64,000 nucleotides of DNA, from contig CM036209.1 in NCBI GenBank assembly GCA_020631735.1, positions 6,299,451-6,363,450 of the forward strand, in the 5' to 3' direction. The notes beneath the pieces were generated by a model. That model saw only the letters and a program-made list of their open reading frames with translations, was not told where the DNA came from and ran no database searches. Source of the stretch: Saccharum officinarum (taxonomy: Eukaryota > Streptophyta > Magnoliopsida > Poales > Poaceae). Below, piece after piece: positions 33,740 through 45,309 of this stretch; within the stretch, counting starts at the first letter, position 1, and each line of letters starts with the position of its first letter. Both the position numbers and the translations under genes were made by a program.

Positions 33740-34830
33740 TTACTGCTCTGCTAATGACCCCATGAACATGGGAACATAAGGAAGATAGTAAGGCCTATTC
33801 ATATGGAAATGCCCTCTTGATCTACAAAAGCAGATGACACGAGCATGGATGATATGAGCCTTTTTGCGGTCCATGTCATATGGAATCAATGTTCTATCCT
33901 TCCCAACAAGAAAAATGAAATTTCATTCTGAGTGAACTGTAATCACTTTGTACTCCTCATCACAAAGCTCAGAACCAACTTTAATATTCATGCGTCCAAA
34001 CAATTCCTCCATATCCACAACATGCTTCAAACTCTAGTTATCAGTACCATAGTCTTAAGTATTCACACTAAAAGCCAAGACCTATTGTGAAAATCAGCAC
34101 AGCACACACACACAGGTGACCCTAAGTTTGATGGATGGACATTTCAGCACCACCTGGTTTATGAATTGTCCTCCATGTCTTTCCCTCCATATCCACAGCA
34201 ACTATCGCAGAGTACTCAAGCATGTGCATAAAACCATTAAGAAAAACACTTCTCAATTTTGAACGTAGAATAATACTACCCTCGCCCCATTCAGATTCCT
34301 TAAAGATATATGCTAGAATTTTAGATGAGTAGATCTCCACACCTACGCATGCACCCTCCACCTCAACAAATTCAATCACATGGAAGTGCGAATACGTTGG
34401 GTCAAAACCTAAGCGAGCCTGACCAACAAAACGGATGCTACGTGGTAGTACATGCCATTTGTGGGTCGCCGGATTGCAGACAACATAGCAACGTAATCCA
34501 TCAGGCCTAGCACACCGCAAAGGACAAGGCCGCTGCAACAATCTGAGACTAGAACTTTTTTAAGGGAAAGGGAAAGAAGGACAAGGAGGGCCGTTCACTG
34601 GTGATGCTGGTGAAGTGGCGATTACCCTTCCACCAGCTACCATAGAAGAAGCTGATGATAGTCTATAAAATCTTCTTACATTGATAGGACTCAGAGATGA
34701 CGCACCTCCGGGAGCGACAGACACACTTACAACAGCACAAGGACCGGGTGGAGAGGTAGCGGAAGATGTCAGCAAGCACATCGTCTGAGAGGCTGTCCAC
34801 TGCGTTCCTCATGTTGGGGGCCTTGTTCAT
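33740..34830 (-). pseudogene. F-box protein with F-box-associated domain, broken
   Basis: Minus strand. An ATG at 34830 opens an F-box: SLSDDVLADIFRYLSTRSL, then CKCVCRS and a stop shortly after, following a frameshift. A second frame (34541-34122) has the F-box-associated (FBA) region: CYVVCNPATHKWHVLP, ARLGFDPTYSHFHVIEF, SVFLNGFMHMLEY and KTWRTIHKP. A third part (about 34050-33740) continues with MEELFGRMNIKVGSELCDEE and YKVITVHSE. It then meets an in-frame TGA and reads on as NFIFLVGKDRTLIPYDMD to the family-like end GSLAEQ and stop (33740). F-box proteins select substrates for SCF ubiquitin ligases; this large, fast-evolving family often leaves pseudogenes. At least one frameshift and one internal stop make a full product impossible. 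Confidence 0.8.
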
Positions 34831-36348
34831 CTAAGAGGACACCACCAGCCAAAGGATGAGGCCGCCCTGCCATGGGATTGCATCAATAAACATTAGTAAG
34901 GAGATGAGTTTCGAGGAGAAGGGACGATGATGAAAGGCCTTATTACACTTGCCTTTGGATCTAGTGGTGGTGAGCACAAGTGGCAATGCCAGTGACAACA
35001 GTAGCTCATTCGCCAGTGGATCTACGCGGGCAATCCGGCAATGTGCACCAGCACAGAGCAAGGGATGAGCTGGAGCGACGATGATGAACAACAACAACAA
35101 TGAGTAAAAGAAAAGCTATGTGTGGTGGTGGGGTAGGGGAGGGGTGTGGGGGGTTAGGGGGGATGTTGGAGTAGGTTACTTGTTCTCTGTGTAACTTTTA
35201 CAACACGCAGGAATCAAACTTTCATCAGTTCTGCACGGGAGGGTTCAAACGTGGGATTGGAAATTTTGCAACTAAGCGGAGGTGATGCACAGTACCATCA
35301 CTGGCTGCTAGGTCCTATTACCACCCGGAGACCTCCATATGATACAGTGATGAATACTAAGGCACACAATCCCACACTTAGAAAACTAGAAAAGCACAAT
35401 TCTAGTACTCAGATTGAAAGAAAGCCAACTTGAGTTCGATGGTGAATAATAAGGCACACAGATTTACATTGAGGCGAAGGCCAAAACATGCACTAAGAAA
35501 ACATAGGGAAAGCATAATGCCAGTACTCTCAGATTGAAAGAAATCCAACTTGAGTTCAATACATTCATACCGAATAAGTAGGTGGACATAGCTAATAATC
35601 ATGCCGAAAGCTAAAATGCAGATACAAATTAGGCTGACACTATGCAAAAGTTAAAAGGCCTTCATATGTACATCATTGGTTGCATAATTAATCATTCTCC
35701 ATGCAGATCCTAGTCGACCTCCATGGGATCATTATGAATTTCCATAATATCCTGTAGATCATTGTCGATCTCCATGGGATTGTTGTCAATCTCCTTGTCT
35801 CCTGAGCCTTGACTAGTACAACCCTGTCCACATCCATTGGTACACTTTCATTTAGCTCATCGACTTTGTTCACAAAGCACTGATTCAGTGAATCAATACT
35901 GAGGACAATAAGGCTCACAAGCTGCACTCCATGGATATACAAGGCCACAAACTCTAGAATGAGAAGATGCATTTTCATCTACAGATCCAACAAAATTATT
36001 GTAGCTAGGTTGGAGGTGAAGGAGCAGAGAGCACAAGAGAGCAATACAAAGGAATATAGAATCTAGTGAAGGAGCAGATCCAGTGTAGTTATCATAGATC
36101 CAGATGGAGCAGAGAAGCAGGGACAACACACTAAAGATTTGTGCATCGGTGAGGTTGGAGGTGAAGGAGCAGTGAGCACGTGAGAGGCTGCCTTTCATTC
36201 GACGCTAGCAGGGTGAAGCAGAGCAAGGGAGCAGAGTGGGGAATGGATGGGAGGAAGGTGTGGTAGGACCGTAGGAGTGTATATACAGTTCAATAAATTG
36301 GTTGCCCTTATACTAGGGCCTAGTGTCCAGGGAAGTAGGACGCCTCCA
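34831..36348. other. intergenic DNA with local duplications
   Basis: No gene recognised. CTCAGATTGAAAGAAA.CCAA followed by CTTGAGTTC occurs twice (about 35408 and 35528). AGGTTGGAGGTGAAGGAGCA occurs at about 36006 and 36150, with CAGAGAGCAC/CAGTGAGCAC following. A run of ATCTCCATGGGAT words lies at 35700-35790. Confidence 0.4.
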
Positions 36349-36605
36349 ACACATCAATTGATACTTGGATTTACTATCATTTACAGTTCAATAAATTGAA
36401 CACCTGGTTAATCACCTTGCATTTAGTTCAACAAAAGTTGTACAATAGTGATAGATTTCAGTCCGACACATCAATTAATACTTCAATGTACTAGCATTTA
36501 TATTTCAATAAATTGAACACCTGGATAATCACCTTCATTTAGTTTAACAATAGTTGTACAAAAGTGATAGATTTCAGTCCGACACATCATAATTGATACT
36601 TGAAT
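36349..36605. repeat. tandem repeat, 117-bp unit, about 2.2 copies
   Basis: Units start ACACATCAATTRATACTT at 36349 and 36466, and a partial third starts at 36582. Each contains TTCAATAAATTGAACACCTG and TAGTGATAGATTTCAGTCCG. The third, partial copy abuts the end of the GRF pseudogene. Confidence 0.85.
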
Positions 36606-37258
36606 CTACTGCGGTGAACTAAGCAACTTGCCAATTGACATGCCAAGAACTAAGGTAAGTACAAAAAAGGTGAAAGAAGAACAGGAAGCACATTTCTTTC
36701 TCAAAGGTACAAAATCTTCCAGTATCTTCGTTGGAACTCTGGCCATTTCTTTAATCTGTAGCATAATCTCTTCCTCCTCCTGCGGTTGTTCTTCATTTGT
36801 TGTAACATTGGCCTCTGCCTTCAGCCCAAATCTTGTTACGTAAATCCAAAATCAAAGTCCTTAGAAATTTTTCATATTGGGGATCATGCCACTTAAAGAA
36901 CTCGCAATCTAAGTCGGGCTACGAAAAAACTAAATTACCAAAAGTACAACGGGATTTCAGCATTTACATTGCAAAAACAGAATGAACAAGAAAGAAACCG
37001 AGTTACATTATTTGCCCTGCAGCATCTGTGGTACTGACGTCCTGGGTTTCCATCACTCCACAAAATCCACCGAGGCGCCTTCAAGCTGTAGCAACACAAA
37101 AGTGGTGGCTGATATGCGTAGGGGTGGTTCTTGACACGGCACGGGATGGGCGGCCCCCTCTCGTTGTAGCCTCCTCCGCTGGAAGCCGATGTTCTTCTCA
37201 CGACGGCGCCCTGGAATGGTGCCGACCACTAGAAGGAGTTGGAGTTAGATGCGGCCAT
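36606..37258 (-). pseudogene. GRF zinc-finger protein with C-terminal membrane segment, broken
   Basis: Minus strand. From the ATG (37258) MAASNSNSF is followed by an in-frame TAG. The frame then continues WSAPFQGAVVRRTS and reaches a GRF-type finger: LLCCYSLKAPRWILWSDGNP and GRQYHRCCRA. An intron-like break follows. A next exon reads DLDCEFFKWHDPQYEKFLRT, then LILDLRNKIWA, after which a one-base shift leads into an acidic coiled stretch (EEQPQEEEEIMLQIKEM). The end is a hydrophobic segment (FFVLTLVLGMSIGKLL) before TAG at 36606. Short GRF proteins with this layout are abundant in grasses and are often spread with transposons. GRF fingers bind single-stranded DNA in other proteins; the role here is unknown. 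The nonsense codon and frameshift argue against function. Confidence 0.65.
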
Positions 37259-37464
37259 GGAGTAGTTAGGGTTCAAAGTGTTCCACACTCTAAGTGAAGA
37301 GGTCGGCCTAGGTCTTTCGTCTACACTTTTGCCACCCGCCAAGGCACCAAAACGTCCTTCAAAACCCTCGCACTCCCACCAAGATGAAATGATGTGTCAC
37401 CGCCGATTTAGGGTACTATCTGCCTGTAGAAGAAGGTCTGTTTTGGATCCTCTGTGCTTACATA

Positions 37465-38288
37465 TAAGGATGAAAACGGTTGAAAAACTCCTCAACCGTT
37501 TTCTACTTTTACATTTGAATACAAAAATGAAAGCAAAAACAGTAAAGCTGGACACGAAAACGAATATGAACTTACGAAATATCGAGAATTTCAAAAACGA
37601 ACCAATTCAAGCGAAATTATGTCGAACACGGTCGGTATATGAAAATTTAATACGGAATACCAACACACAATGCATAACAATTAACAAGTGCTATGGTGGC
37701 AAATTTTGAGTGCAAGAGAGCAGACTTATCAATTTGGTTTCTTTCACAAGAGAAAAAAAGAAAAAGAAAGAAAAAGAAAGAAGAGGAAAATTTGAGATGC
37801 CATCGGTACTAGACTAAAAAGGATCGCAACAAGGCCTGGCCCATCTCACTCTCTCTCTCTTTTGGCCGGCCCAGTCACATGCAACGTAACAACAGCGCTG
37901 TGTGAAGCCAGATGCAGCCATGCAGCCATGTAGGCATGCAGCGCCGTGCAAGGTGATTAGTCCCCACCTTGGCGACTTAGGGAGGTGCGACGGGCATGAG
38001 CTGCCTATATAATGCGACCCATGGGCATCAGTGCTCTACACTTGCCTTTGCCTAGTTGTCTGGACAGTAATGATCGACAACCATTTTGAATTCAGGATAC
38101 TTTCAAATTAAAAATAGAAAAGTAGAAAACGGTCAAAAAATGTCTAAACTACTTTTTACTTTTACATTTGAAATACGAAAACGAAAGCGAAAACGGTAAA
38201 GTCGGACAAAAAATGCGGATTCGATCGGATTAAATACAGAAAATGATACGGTTCAGTTCGGGATATTTCCGTTCTATTTTCATCCTTA
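37465..38288. mobile_element. hAT element, 824 bp, with a distinct interior
   Basis: The ends TAAGGATGAAAAC and TTTTCATCCTTA are inverted repeats. A perfect 8-bp duplication CTTACATA flanks it (37457-37464, 38289-38296). A segment around TTTTTACTTTTACATTTG near the right end (38150-38205) repeats one near the left end (37500-37555) in direct orientation. Between about 37690 and 38090 lies different sequence with a (CT)n tract, a GAAAAA-rich tract and CTGCCTATATAATGCGACCC, which looks like a TATA box. It may be an insertion or captured promoter. Confidence 0.85.
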
Positions 38289-38296
38289 CTTACATA

Positions 38297-38795
38297 GAGG
38301 TGTACACATGGACCACAATCAAGACCAACTGATTCAATTAACAGTTCAACGTTTATACAGTTCTCATACATACTAATCCAAAGGTTTCATCAGTACATAT
38401 AAACTTTATTAACATAAAAGTTTCACAAATTCTAAAACATAATGTCGAATGGGTAGGCAGTTGCTAAGGTACTCAATTGGTTGATGCGGTCTCGAAAGCC
38501 AAAGGTAGTGAACCATAGGGAAGATGACATCATCTCCGTCCACGAACACATTGTATCTATAAAGTATGTCTACTTCCTATCCAGTCCCGCAAAGCACAAA
38601 AATCTCTCCACAAATAGGGTCTTGAATGATTCTTCAAATTTAATGGTTTGAGAAAGTGACGAACAACGGCATCAACAATCAACAGTCAGTCTGGGTGAAT
38701 GCTCCGTCCCCAAGTAGTAAACAACATCATCTAGGTCCTGGTGCCACCCCTAGCCGCCAAAACACAAGGTTGCTCGCATTGAAATGGCTTCTTCC
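38297..38795. other. intergenic DNA, nothing recognised
   Basis: AT-rich sequence without recognised ORF or terminus. Confidence 0.4.
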
Positions 38796-39043
38796 GAAGT
38801 AAGACATCTATTGCAATGAAGAAATTCCTAATATGAACAAAACTAATACCGAACCCAAAACCTATTGGAACCAAATGCTAATAGAGGGGTGACCGAATCC
38901 ATCTAACCTTCACGGGGCGCGAAGTAAAACATCTATTGCAATGAAGAAATTCCTAATATGAACAAAACTGATACCAAACCCAAAAACAATTGGAACCAAA
39001 TGCTAATGTCTGAATCCATCTAACCTCCACAAGGCGTTGTCCA
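38796..39043. repeat. tandem duplication, 125-bp unit
   Basis: Two adjacent units begin GAAGTAA.ACATCTATTGCA at 38796 and 38921, and share ATGAAGAAATTCCTAATATG, ATTGGAACCAAATGCTAAT and GAATCCATCTAACCT. A few substitutions and one indel separate them. Confidence 0.85.
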
Positions 39044-39739
39044 CTACAACAATGCAAGGTGCTCGAGGTAGGGCAAGTACATGTGATGGGTCAAAATAAA
39101 GATGAAGCAACGGGTGGAGAGAATGAGGATGAAGCAGCAACGGGTGGAGAGAACTAATGGATTCATATTGGGGTTTTTTTAGTTGGTCGAACCACCGCCA
39201 AGGCGCCAACAGGACCCGAGGAGAGTTGGGAATGGGTTGGGCACTTCTAGGTTTGTTGCTAAACGAACGGTCTAGATTGATCGGCAGCGAGAACAGACGG
39301 CACAGGATAAGTTAAACAGTGTCCATATTAAGCTGACCATTGCCATGCTAATCCAATGCTATAATACGGCAATTGTCAGTGGTTAAAGTGCTTTTAGATT
39401 CTCCTAGAAACAACCGCAACCGTACATGACACTTTTTCCCTTTTCATTCACAAGTATACTGAAAAACAAAAAACATTCGTCGAGAGATCAAATCCATGCA
39501 CTGGCATTTTGGAAGTAGTATTGGAAAGAACTTGCTTTGCATTTCATATAAAAAAAGCGGCATTGAAGAGATCAAATCTGCGCGAATAGAATTTTTTTCA
39601 TTGATTCATTATGTATATGTAACATATGGATACAATTTGGATGAGTATATGATTGTACTCATCTGGAAGCATAATAACTAACCTAAACTATTAAAACTAC
39701 TTATACTAACTATAAACTACTTAATCTAAATATATGATC
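39044..39739. other. intergenic DNA, nothing recognised
   Basis: No recognised gene. GGATGAAGCARCGGGTGGAG occurs twice (about 39098 and 39128). The rest is AT-rich. Confidence 0.4.
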
Positions 39740-39744
39740 CTCTT

Positions 39745-40874
39745 TGTTGACATTTATTAACACGCACAGATAAATCTGCAAGCGCACCGATACTGCTGTA
39801 GCTTTCACCCAGAAGTATTCTAAGTATCATATCCACAGGAAAAAGTGTGAGATTAACTACAATCTAACTTAACCAGGGGTAGCAACAAGGCTAAGGATAA
39901 ATAGGAGCGTAGAGAGGATAACTAAGGTTCTCTAGTTCTGACTTCGGTAAGCTATGTCTTCTACTATTCAACTGGGGACATTACTAGGAAAAACACCAGC
40001 AGAGGATGCTTTCCTTTGTAGTCGGGTTCTACTTAGCCTACAAACGGGAGTTGGACTACAGAGGATTAACGAGGCTATAAGAGTCACCTTTGTGAGCTAC
40101 CATCAATCCAGAATGCAGGGTGCATCTAGGATTAACCCAGGTCTAAGCACCACGCTTACACTTACGATTAATACTTTACTCCCCCTAGGAAGAGAATAAA
40201 GTACTCAAAAGAGTCATGATCCTGATGAACAATATAAACAAAATGCTTACTTGAATCAGAAGTTGATTACCAAAGAAATCTCAGAAGCAAGCTCGAGTAG
40301 AACTTGGATCTGCCAAGGTACAAGCTGTAGAGAGAGCACCAACAGGCCGACACCTCCTCTAAACTCTTCTCTCACTCTCTATCTCACTATTATTTACAAG
40401 ACTAGATCCTATGGAGGACCAATCTTCTCTTGATTGCTAGCTCGATCCTGAAGATATGAATTAGGGTTTCAGGTGGCTCTAGGGAGGGGGTATAGGGCCG
40501 TATATATAGGGGGTAGCATCAATTCTAGACCCTCAGATCAAACCGACTTAAAAGGACGGCGTAGCATAGGCCGGTCGGCCTACAAGTTGGGCTGGCCGGC
40601 CTGTCTCAATGATAGGTGGGCCCCATCTTCGACGGTTTGCCTCCTAGAGTCTTCTAAAATCTTCCTAAGTCAGTTTCATCGTGGATAAATGTGATTTACT
40701 TTGACGAATAGGTCCACCTTGATGGTTTTCTGATTAAATTCTGTTGAAAACACAGATTCACAAAAACTCATATAATTTATTAGTTTAAACCCCTAGATCT
40801 ATGTTTGGTGATGGAATTAAGTATATATGCAGGTTATGTTAACAATTTATAATTGATGTTAGTGACCGTCAACA
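39745..40874. mobile_element. solo LTR, 1.13 kb
   Basis: It begins TGTTGACATTTATTAACACG and ends GTTAGTGACCGTCAACA, with TGTTGAC/GTCAACA inverted ends. A perfect 5-bp duplication CTCTT flanks it (39740-39744, 40875-40879). AAATCTGCAAGCGCACCGAT near the left end is a common word in grass Gypsy LTRs. No internal domain on either side. Confidence 0.9.
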
Positions 40875-40895
40875 CTCTTGCAGAGAGGATCATGC

Positions 40896-41147
40896 TCACC
40901 TCGCTCGCTTGGGAGGAGGTGAGGTGAAGTCAGAGTCGGAGTCAGAGTCATCAGAGTCATCATCGTCATCTTCGGCGTCGGCATCGTCCTCCTCCTCCTC
41001 CGGGTCCTCCTTCTCAGAGCTCCATGGAGGACTATAATCAGACATCCCGTCGTCAGATGAGACGTTCTCCTCGGAGGAGTGGTGGGAAGGCAATTCATCC
41101 TCGCTGGATGACAGGCTGCTTGGAAACTTGATGGGGTTGTCTGACAT
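40896..41147 (-). CDS. small acidic Ser/Asp/Glu-rich protein, hypothetical
   Basis: This is an ORF of 83 codons on the minus strand (ATG at 41147, stop at 40896-40898). The protein has Ser-rich clusters (SSLSSSEDELPSHHSSEEN), a Glu/Asp tract (EEEEDDADAEDDDDDSDDSD) and a basic end (PPPKRAR), which could be a nuclear localisation signal. About 75 bp above the ATG the minus strand has TACATATACTTC, a weak TATA-like word, followed by a CT-rich leader. I do not recognise a family. A solo LTR is inserted 21 bp after the stop, probably in the 3' UTR. It may be a host micro-protein or a transposon-borne ORF; low-complexity ORFs also occur by chance. Confidence 0.35.
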   Translation of the reverse strand: MSDNPIKFPSSLSSSEDELPSHHSSEENVSSDDGMSDYSPPWSSEKEDPEEEEDDADAEDDDDDSDDSDSDSDFTSPPPKRAR

Positions 41148-41349
41148 TTTCTTTGTAGATTAGAAGAGAAGGGTATGGTGGATGAAGAAGAGGGGTGGTT
41201 TCAGAGGGCACCGGGCTTGAAGTATATGTACAATAGTGGGTACGTGGCTCTTAGGCTTTAGGCGACAGAAGTAATGGTGATTTGATGGCCTTGGAAGTTG
41301 AGGCAATTCAACACTCATGCTGAATTTACCGCCGGTTGATCAAACGCTA

Positions 41350-41594
41350 CTTTAGGGCTGGTAGGCTAAATGCGTATCCCAATCGGCCTAGCTTTTCATG
41401 CGATAGAGGAAATGCAACCCCAATACCACTGCCGCATCTATCGTTAACCCATCGGGTGTAGAAGTCTGAACTGCCGGTTTCAGTCCTAGGAGGCCTCGCT
41501 ATCATTCCAACCGACAGTGCAAGTATCACACCGTCGCTTCTATCGTTACAACAGTGAAAGTGACGATAGTGATAAATCAATCTGTAGTAGTGAC
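41350..41594. mobile_element. terminus of a CACTA transposon
   Basis: The right end reads CTGTAGTAGTG, the complement of CACTACTACAG, the terminal inverted repeat of many grass CACTA elements. Inside it, short subterminal words such as TCTATCGTTAA, TTCTATCGTTAC and GACGATAGTGAT recur in both orientations, as expected for CACTA transposase-binding repeats. The opposite terminus was not found, so the element's extent is unknown. Confidence 0.65.
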
Positions 41595-43877
41595 ATGTCA
41601 CCTAAACAACCCTATAGAATCCCTGCACATGCATGATGAGCCTCACCCACAATCTATGATTTAATCACTTATGAACACTATGAACAATGAAGAACATTGG
41701 TTCTATCGAGGCTCAAATAGTTCATCTGCCATTTCCATGGATCATCCGCTAGAGCAAACATTTCACAAAATCACAACCAACACTTAGTCTCCACGGCCAG
41801 TGTTCCCGCAGATCATCCACAAGAACCACGGACCAATCGACTAAAAATAAATATCAATTTTCAAAGAACCCAAAAGCACCCCCACCAGCCATGCACACAT
41901 GGATCATCCACCAAATTAGCGGATGACTGAGAGCACAATCACAAGAATGACTAAGTCACTGCACGCATGTATCATTGTGAGAAATGTTTTGATGTCCTAG
42001 CGGATCATTCGGTAATTCAGTGGTACGTTCTGCCAAAGGACTCAGCGCCCAAAATAAATTTGTCACCTTCGGGAATGTCCTCACGGACCGTCTACCGTCA
42101 CAGCGGACCGTGTGAGACAATACATGAATATTTTATCATGTTTAACCCTTAACCCTAGAACCTAACCACCCTAGAACATACTCATATAAACATCAATGCA
42201 TCACCAATCTATCATTAGATGATATCATCCACCACAAGTGTACCACTTCATCTCCCACTTTTCAATCTCCAACTCTTCTGATGCATTGTATTTTTAGGTC
42301 TATATAATATGTGAAGAACATGTATGGATAGTCATGATCACCCTTGCCCATTGAGACTTCATGATAGGTAGGCACCACTACTATTAACCCTATTTTGGAT
42401 ACATATTGTTTATTCATTATGAGTCTTTCACTTCGTTTAAAATGAAGTACTTAATCATGCTCCACTAAGTTGGACCAACTCATCTAGTATAATCATCATA
42501 GCCTTTTAATCAAACATGGGGCTTGGATCCGCTTAATTGCTTAGTTGGCTAGCTTCGATAGAAGTCGAGTGTGAGTAGGAACTTACTCTTTACATGTAGG
42601 AGCTACACCAGGATTAAGTAATCACATAAAACTTGCAAGGGCTCAACTTGCTCTACATGACTAATAAGGACCAACCTTTAACTTGAGTTAACTAAGTGAT
42701 GATCAATTGGTAATCTCTACTCAAGTGAGGGGTAAGGTCACTGTGAGTGTTGGATCTCAAGTGACGTAGCTCGTGGAGTAGCTAAGGACCGTTCATGGGA
42801 TAGTAAGTTTGAGTAACCACCCGTAAAGACCACACGTCGCATATGGGAGCGGTAAGCCAAGTACTTAGTGGTGACTTGCTTATCGTGCGGATTCGGTTCG
42901 AGGGGTGATGCAGTGTAGATGAGATGTCATTACACCAGTACCCATTCAAACCGTTTGTCGATCTGAGAGCCACGTTGAAGAAAGGTCAGAACCTTGAGCC
43001 AACCCTTGTCCGAGCATGGGTATGGAGGTTCTTCCTTGGTGTCCGTGTGGGTACAGTTGTACACCTCTACAGAGATCTTTTCGAAAGAATGAAGTCTTTG
43101 GACGGAATTGTCGGTTGTTCTTTCTTCTAGATTCAGTGTAGTGATAATGAATGAACTTGATGATGAGATGACTAAATGGAGTTGATCACTTAATGAATGT
43201 CCTCAAAAGATACATGTTAACATAAATATACTTGCTAGGAATTGAACTTGACTCATGGTCATATCATCTGTTAATGAATGCCATGCTTTTATGCAAAAGT
43301 ACAAATTCCTATTAATCCCCGCATCCACCAAATATATATGTTGGAATAAGCCCTCTGAGTACGTAATGTACTCATGGTGCTGTCGATAAGTTGTTTTCCA
43401 GGTACTTCAGACTTGATGACTATTTGAGCCAAGCTCAAGTGAAGTCGAAGTGTAGCAGATTTTGGGACAGGCGTCTCCTGAGCCGTTGTGACTCTGATAT
43501 TAGTAGAATAGTGAATGAGAGCAACTTAGTTAGAATATGGGTTAATTAATGAATTGCCTTAATATCATGTTAAGTTTATATCTTTCACTTGTATTTTCGT
43601 GAACAGTGATGTAACTTGATAAATATATCAATCTATGTGATGATTGTGTTATGTGAAGCGCTTGATGATTGGCTCATGAGATGTACTTCTGCTTAAAGAT
43701 CCTAGAAGAGGAGGTGTGGATGTCACTCTCCTGGGGATCCTCGGTGTTGGTTTAGCCTAAAGCGGGCCAGTCAAGTGGATGACACCAGATTTAGTTAAAT
43801 TAACATGGCGGAACCCCACATCGGGGTTAACCGTTTCGCACAAAGCGAGGACCAAAGTGTAAGTTGAGTGCAATCAT
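41595..43877. other. intergenic, probable degenerate LTR-retrotransposon remnant
   Basis: No gene domain recognised. The part 42500-43560 has the texture of a long Gypsy LTR: GAGTACGTAATGTACTCATG, then a TTTTCCAGGTACTTCAGAC splice-like word, comparable with the 3' parts of the Tekay-like LTRs. No termini or target duplication could be found, so this is only a suspicion. Confidence 0.3.
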
Positions 43878-44372
43878 GGTTTTAAATAGCACGCTATAAT
43901 GGCGCTATAGCACTACTATAGTGGCTGTTGAGAGCCCATGCTAAACCATTGCTCTTTTTGCTGCTATGCGAGCTACGACCACTAAATTAATTGCACTTTA
44001 GTACTGCTAAATGCTTTGCTTTATCTTTAAAATAGCACCACTATTTCAATTTCAGCTACAACAGTGACGATCTACCTATGATTTACTTATCTTTTGATGC
44101 TAATTTGGACTTTTGTGCAATTGAACACTTGTGTTTCATGAATCATGTTGTAATGTCATTTTAAGTAATGTTCCCAAGACTCTTGAAAACTAGGAAACAT
44201 ATTTGTATTCATCAAATTTCATGATTGTCATGTTTTTGTGCATCAACTAATTATATTTTTCATGTTTTTAAAAAAAACAGCTATATGTCATAGCTCTGCA
44301 ATAGCAACGCTATAGCTTTATAGCTACTGTAAAATAGTTGTCACTATTTGCCATAGCCTGCTATTTTAAACC
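43878..44372. mobile_element. GCGCTATAGC-family TIR element, copy 1
   Basis: The left end GGTTTTAAATAGCACGCTAT and right end, on the complement, GGTTTAAAATAGCAGGCTAT are inverted repeats. The subterminal regions hold GGCGCTATAGC words. AT-rich centre, no coding capacity. No target duplication is evident. Copy 2 is at 48758-49240. Confidence 0.65.
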
Positions 44373-44374
44373 TA

Positions 44375-44868
44375 TTAGGGGAAAGAGATGATGAGAAGTC
44401 AGTCCCCACAGAGAATTAAATGTGAGGAAAACTCTCCCCATCGGGTTTGGTGTGAACGAGGACGGGGAACCATCCTCCATCCCCGTTTCCTGCACCCCCG
44501 ACCCACGAACCCATTTCTTGTAGCAATCTTCCACAAATCTATTAAGTATACCAATTTATTATTTTCATATAGCTATAGTGTATTAGACATATGGAGGTCT
44601 ACTGATAATTTGTTATGTTTAAATGATAAGTTGATGAATTTTCTAAGGTGCTTATTGTTAATATATTATTGAACTTGTGAGAATTAATATGCTTAAGCGG
44701 GGATAAGGAATCCCTGCAGGGATTAATTCCCTGGTAGGGACAGGGAAGGGGATCAAATTATCCCCGATGGCTTTTGTGGGGACTGGGCCAGGGAAAATAT
44801 TCCCCCACTGGGACGAGGATGGAGATCTAACCCCCGATGGGGAATTCCCCGTTGACATCTCTATGGAT
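44375..44868. mobile_element. hAT-like element with GGGGAATTCCCC words, left end decayed
   Basis: The right end reads GGGGAATTCCCCGTTGACATC followed by TCTA, the complement of TAGAGATGTCAACGGGG, a known grass hAT terminus. Subterminal words such as CCCCATCGGG and CCCCGATGGGG recur at both sides. The left terminus is degraded or cut where it meets the GCTATAGC element, so no target duplication can be given. Confidence 0.5.
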
Positions 44869-45309
44869 GTCACTTAGCTTTTAACTTGTTAAATGATGCT
44901 AAAAGAGACAAGATTGCCCCTAACAAGATGGGGGGTAAAATTTGGCTGTTTCTATTCAAACCATTGTTTTAGATGATACATCAAAAGTGAATTCTCAATC
45001 GATGCAACTAGCGTTCAGGCATCCAGTGCGAGCACGCGTCCAAACGCACCTCAGGGCCATCCGACTGGGAGTAATAGGAGCTATCCAATCTCATCGAATA
45101 AACAACGGAAATAAGACCTATCCGATACAACAGAAACGAGCACGCCCCCGCGTTTGAAATGAGCGTGCCCTGCGTCTACTTGCGGTGGCCCGTCCCCTGC
45201 CGTGCCACGTCGCGTCGCCATCCCCCGCCATGCCGCCATCTCCTGCGCGCCCCGTTGCCCTCCGCGCTCCATCACTCGAACATCCAATGAGAAAATTTCC
45301 ATCGGAAGG

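Noticed and set aside
34560..34781. separate 73-codon minus-strand ORF in the F-box region
   Set aside because: It is an out-of-frame reading of the F-box to FBA linker of the pseudogene.
36349..36605. CRISPR-like array
   Set aside because: Only 2.2 direct copies of a 117-bp unit without unique spacers, in a plant nuclear context; an ordinary tandem duplication.
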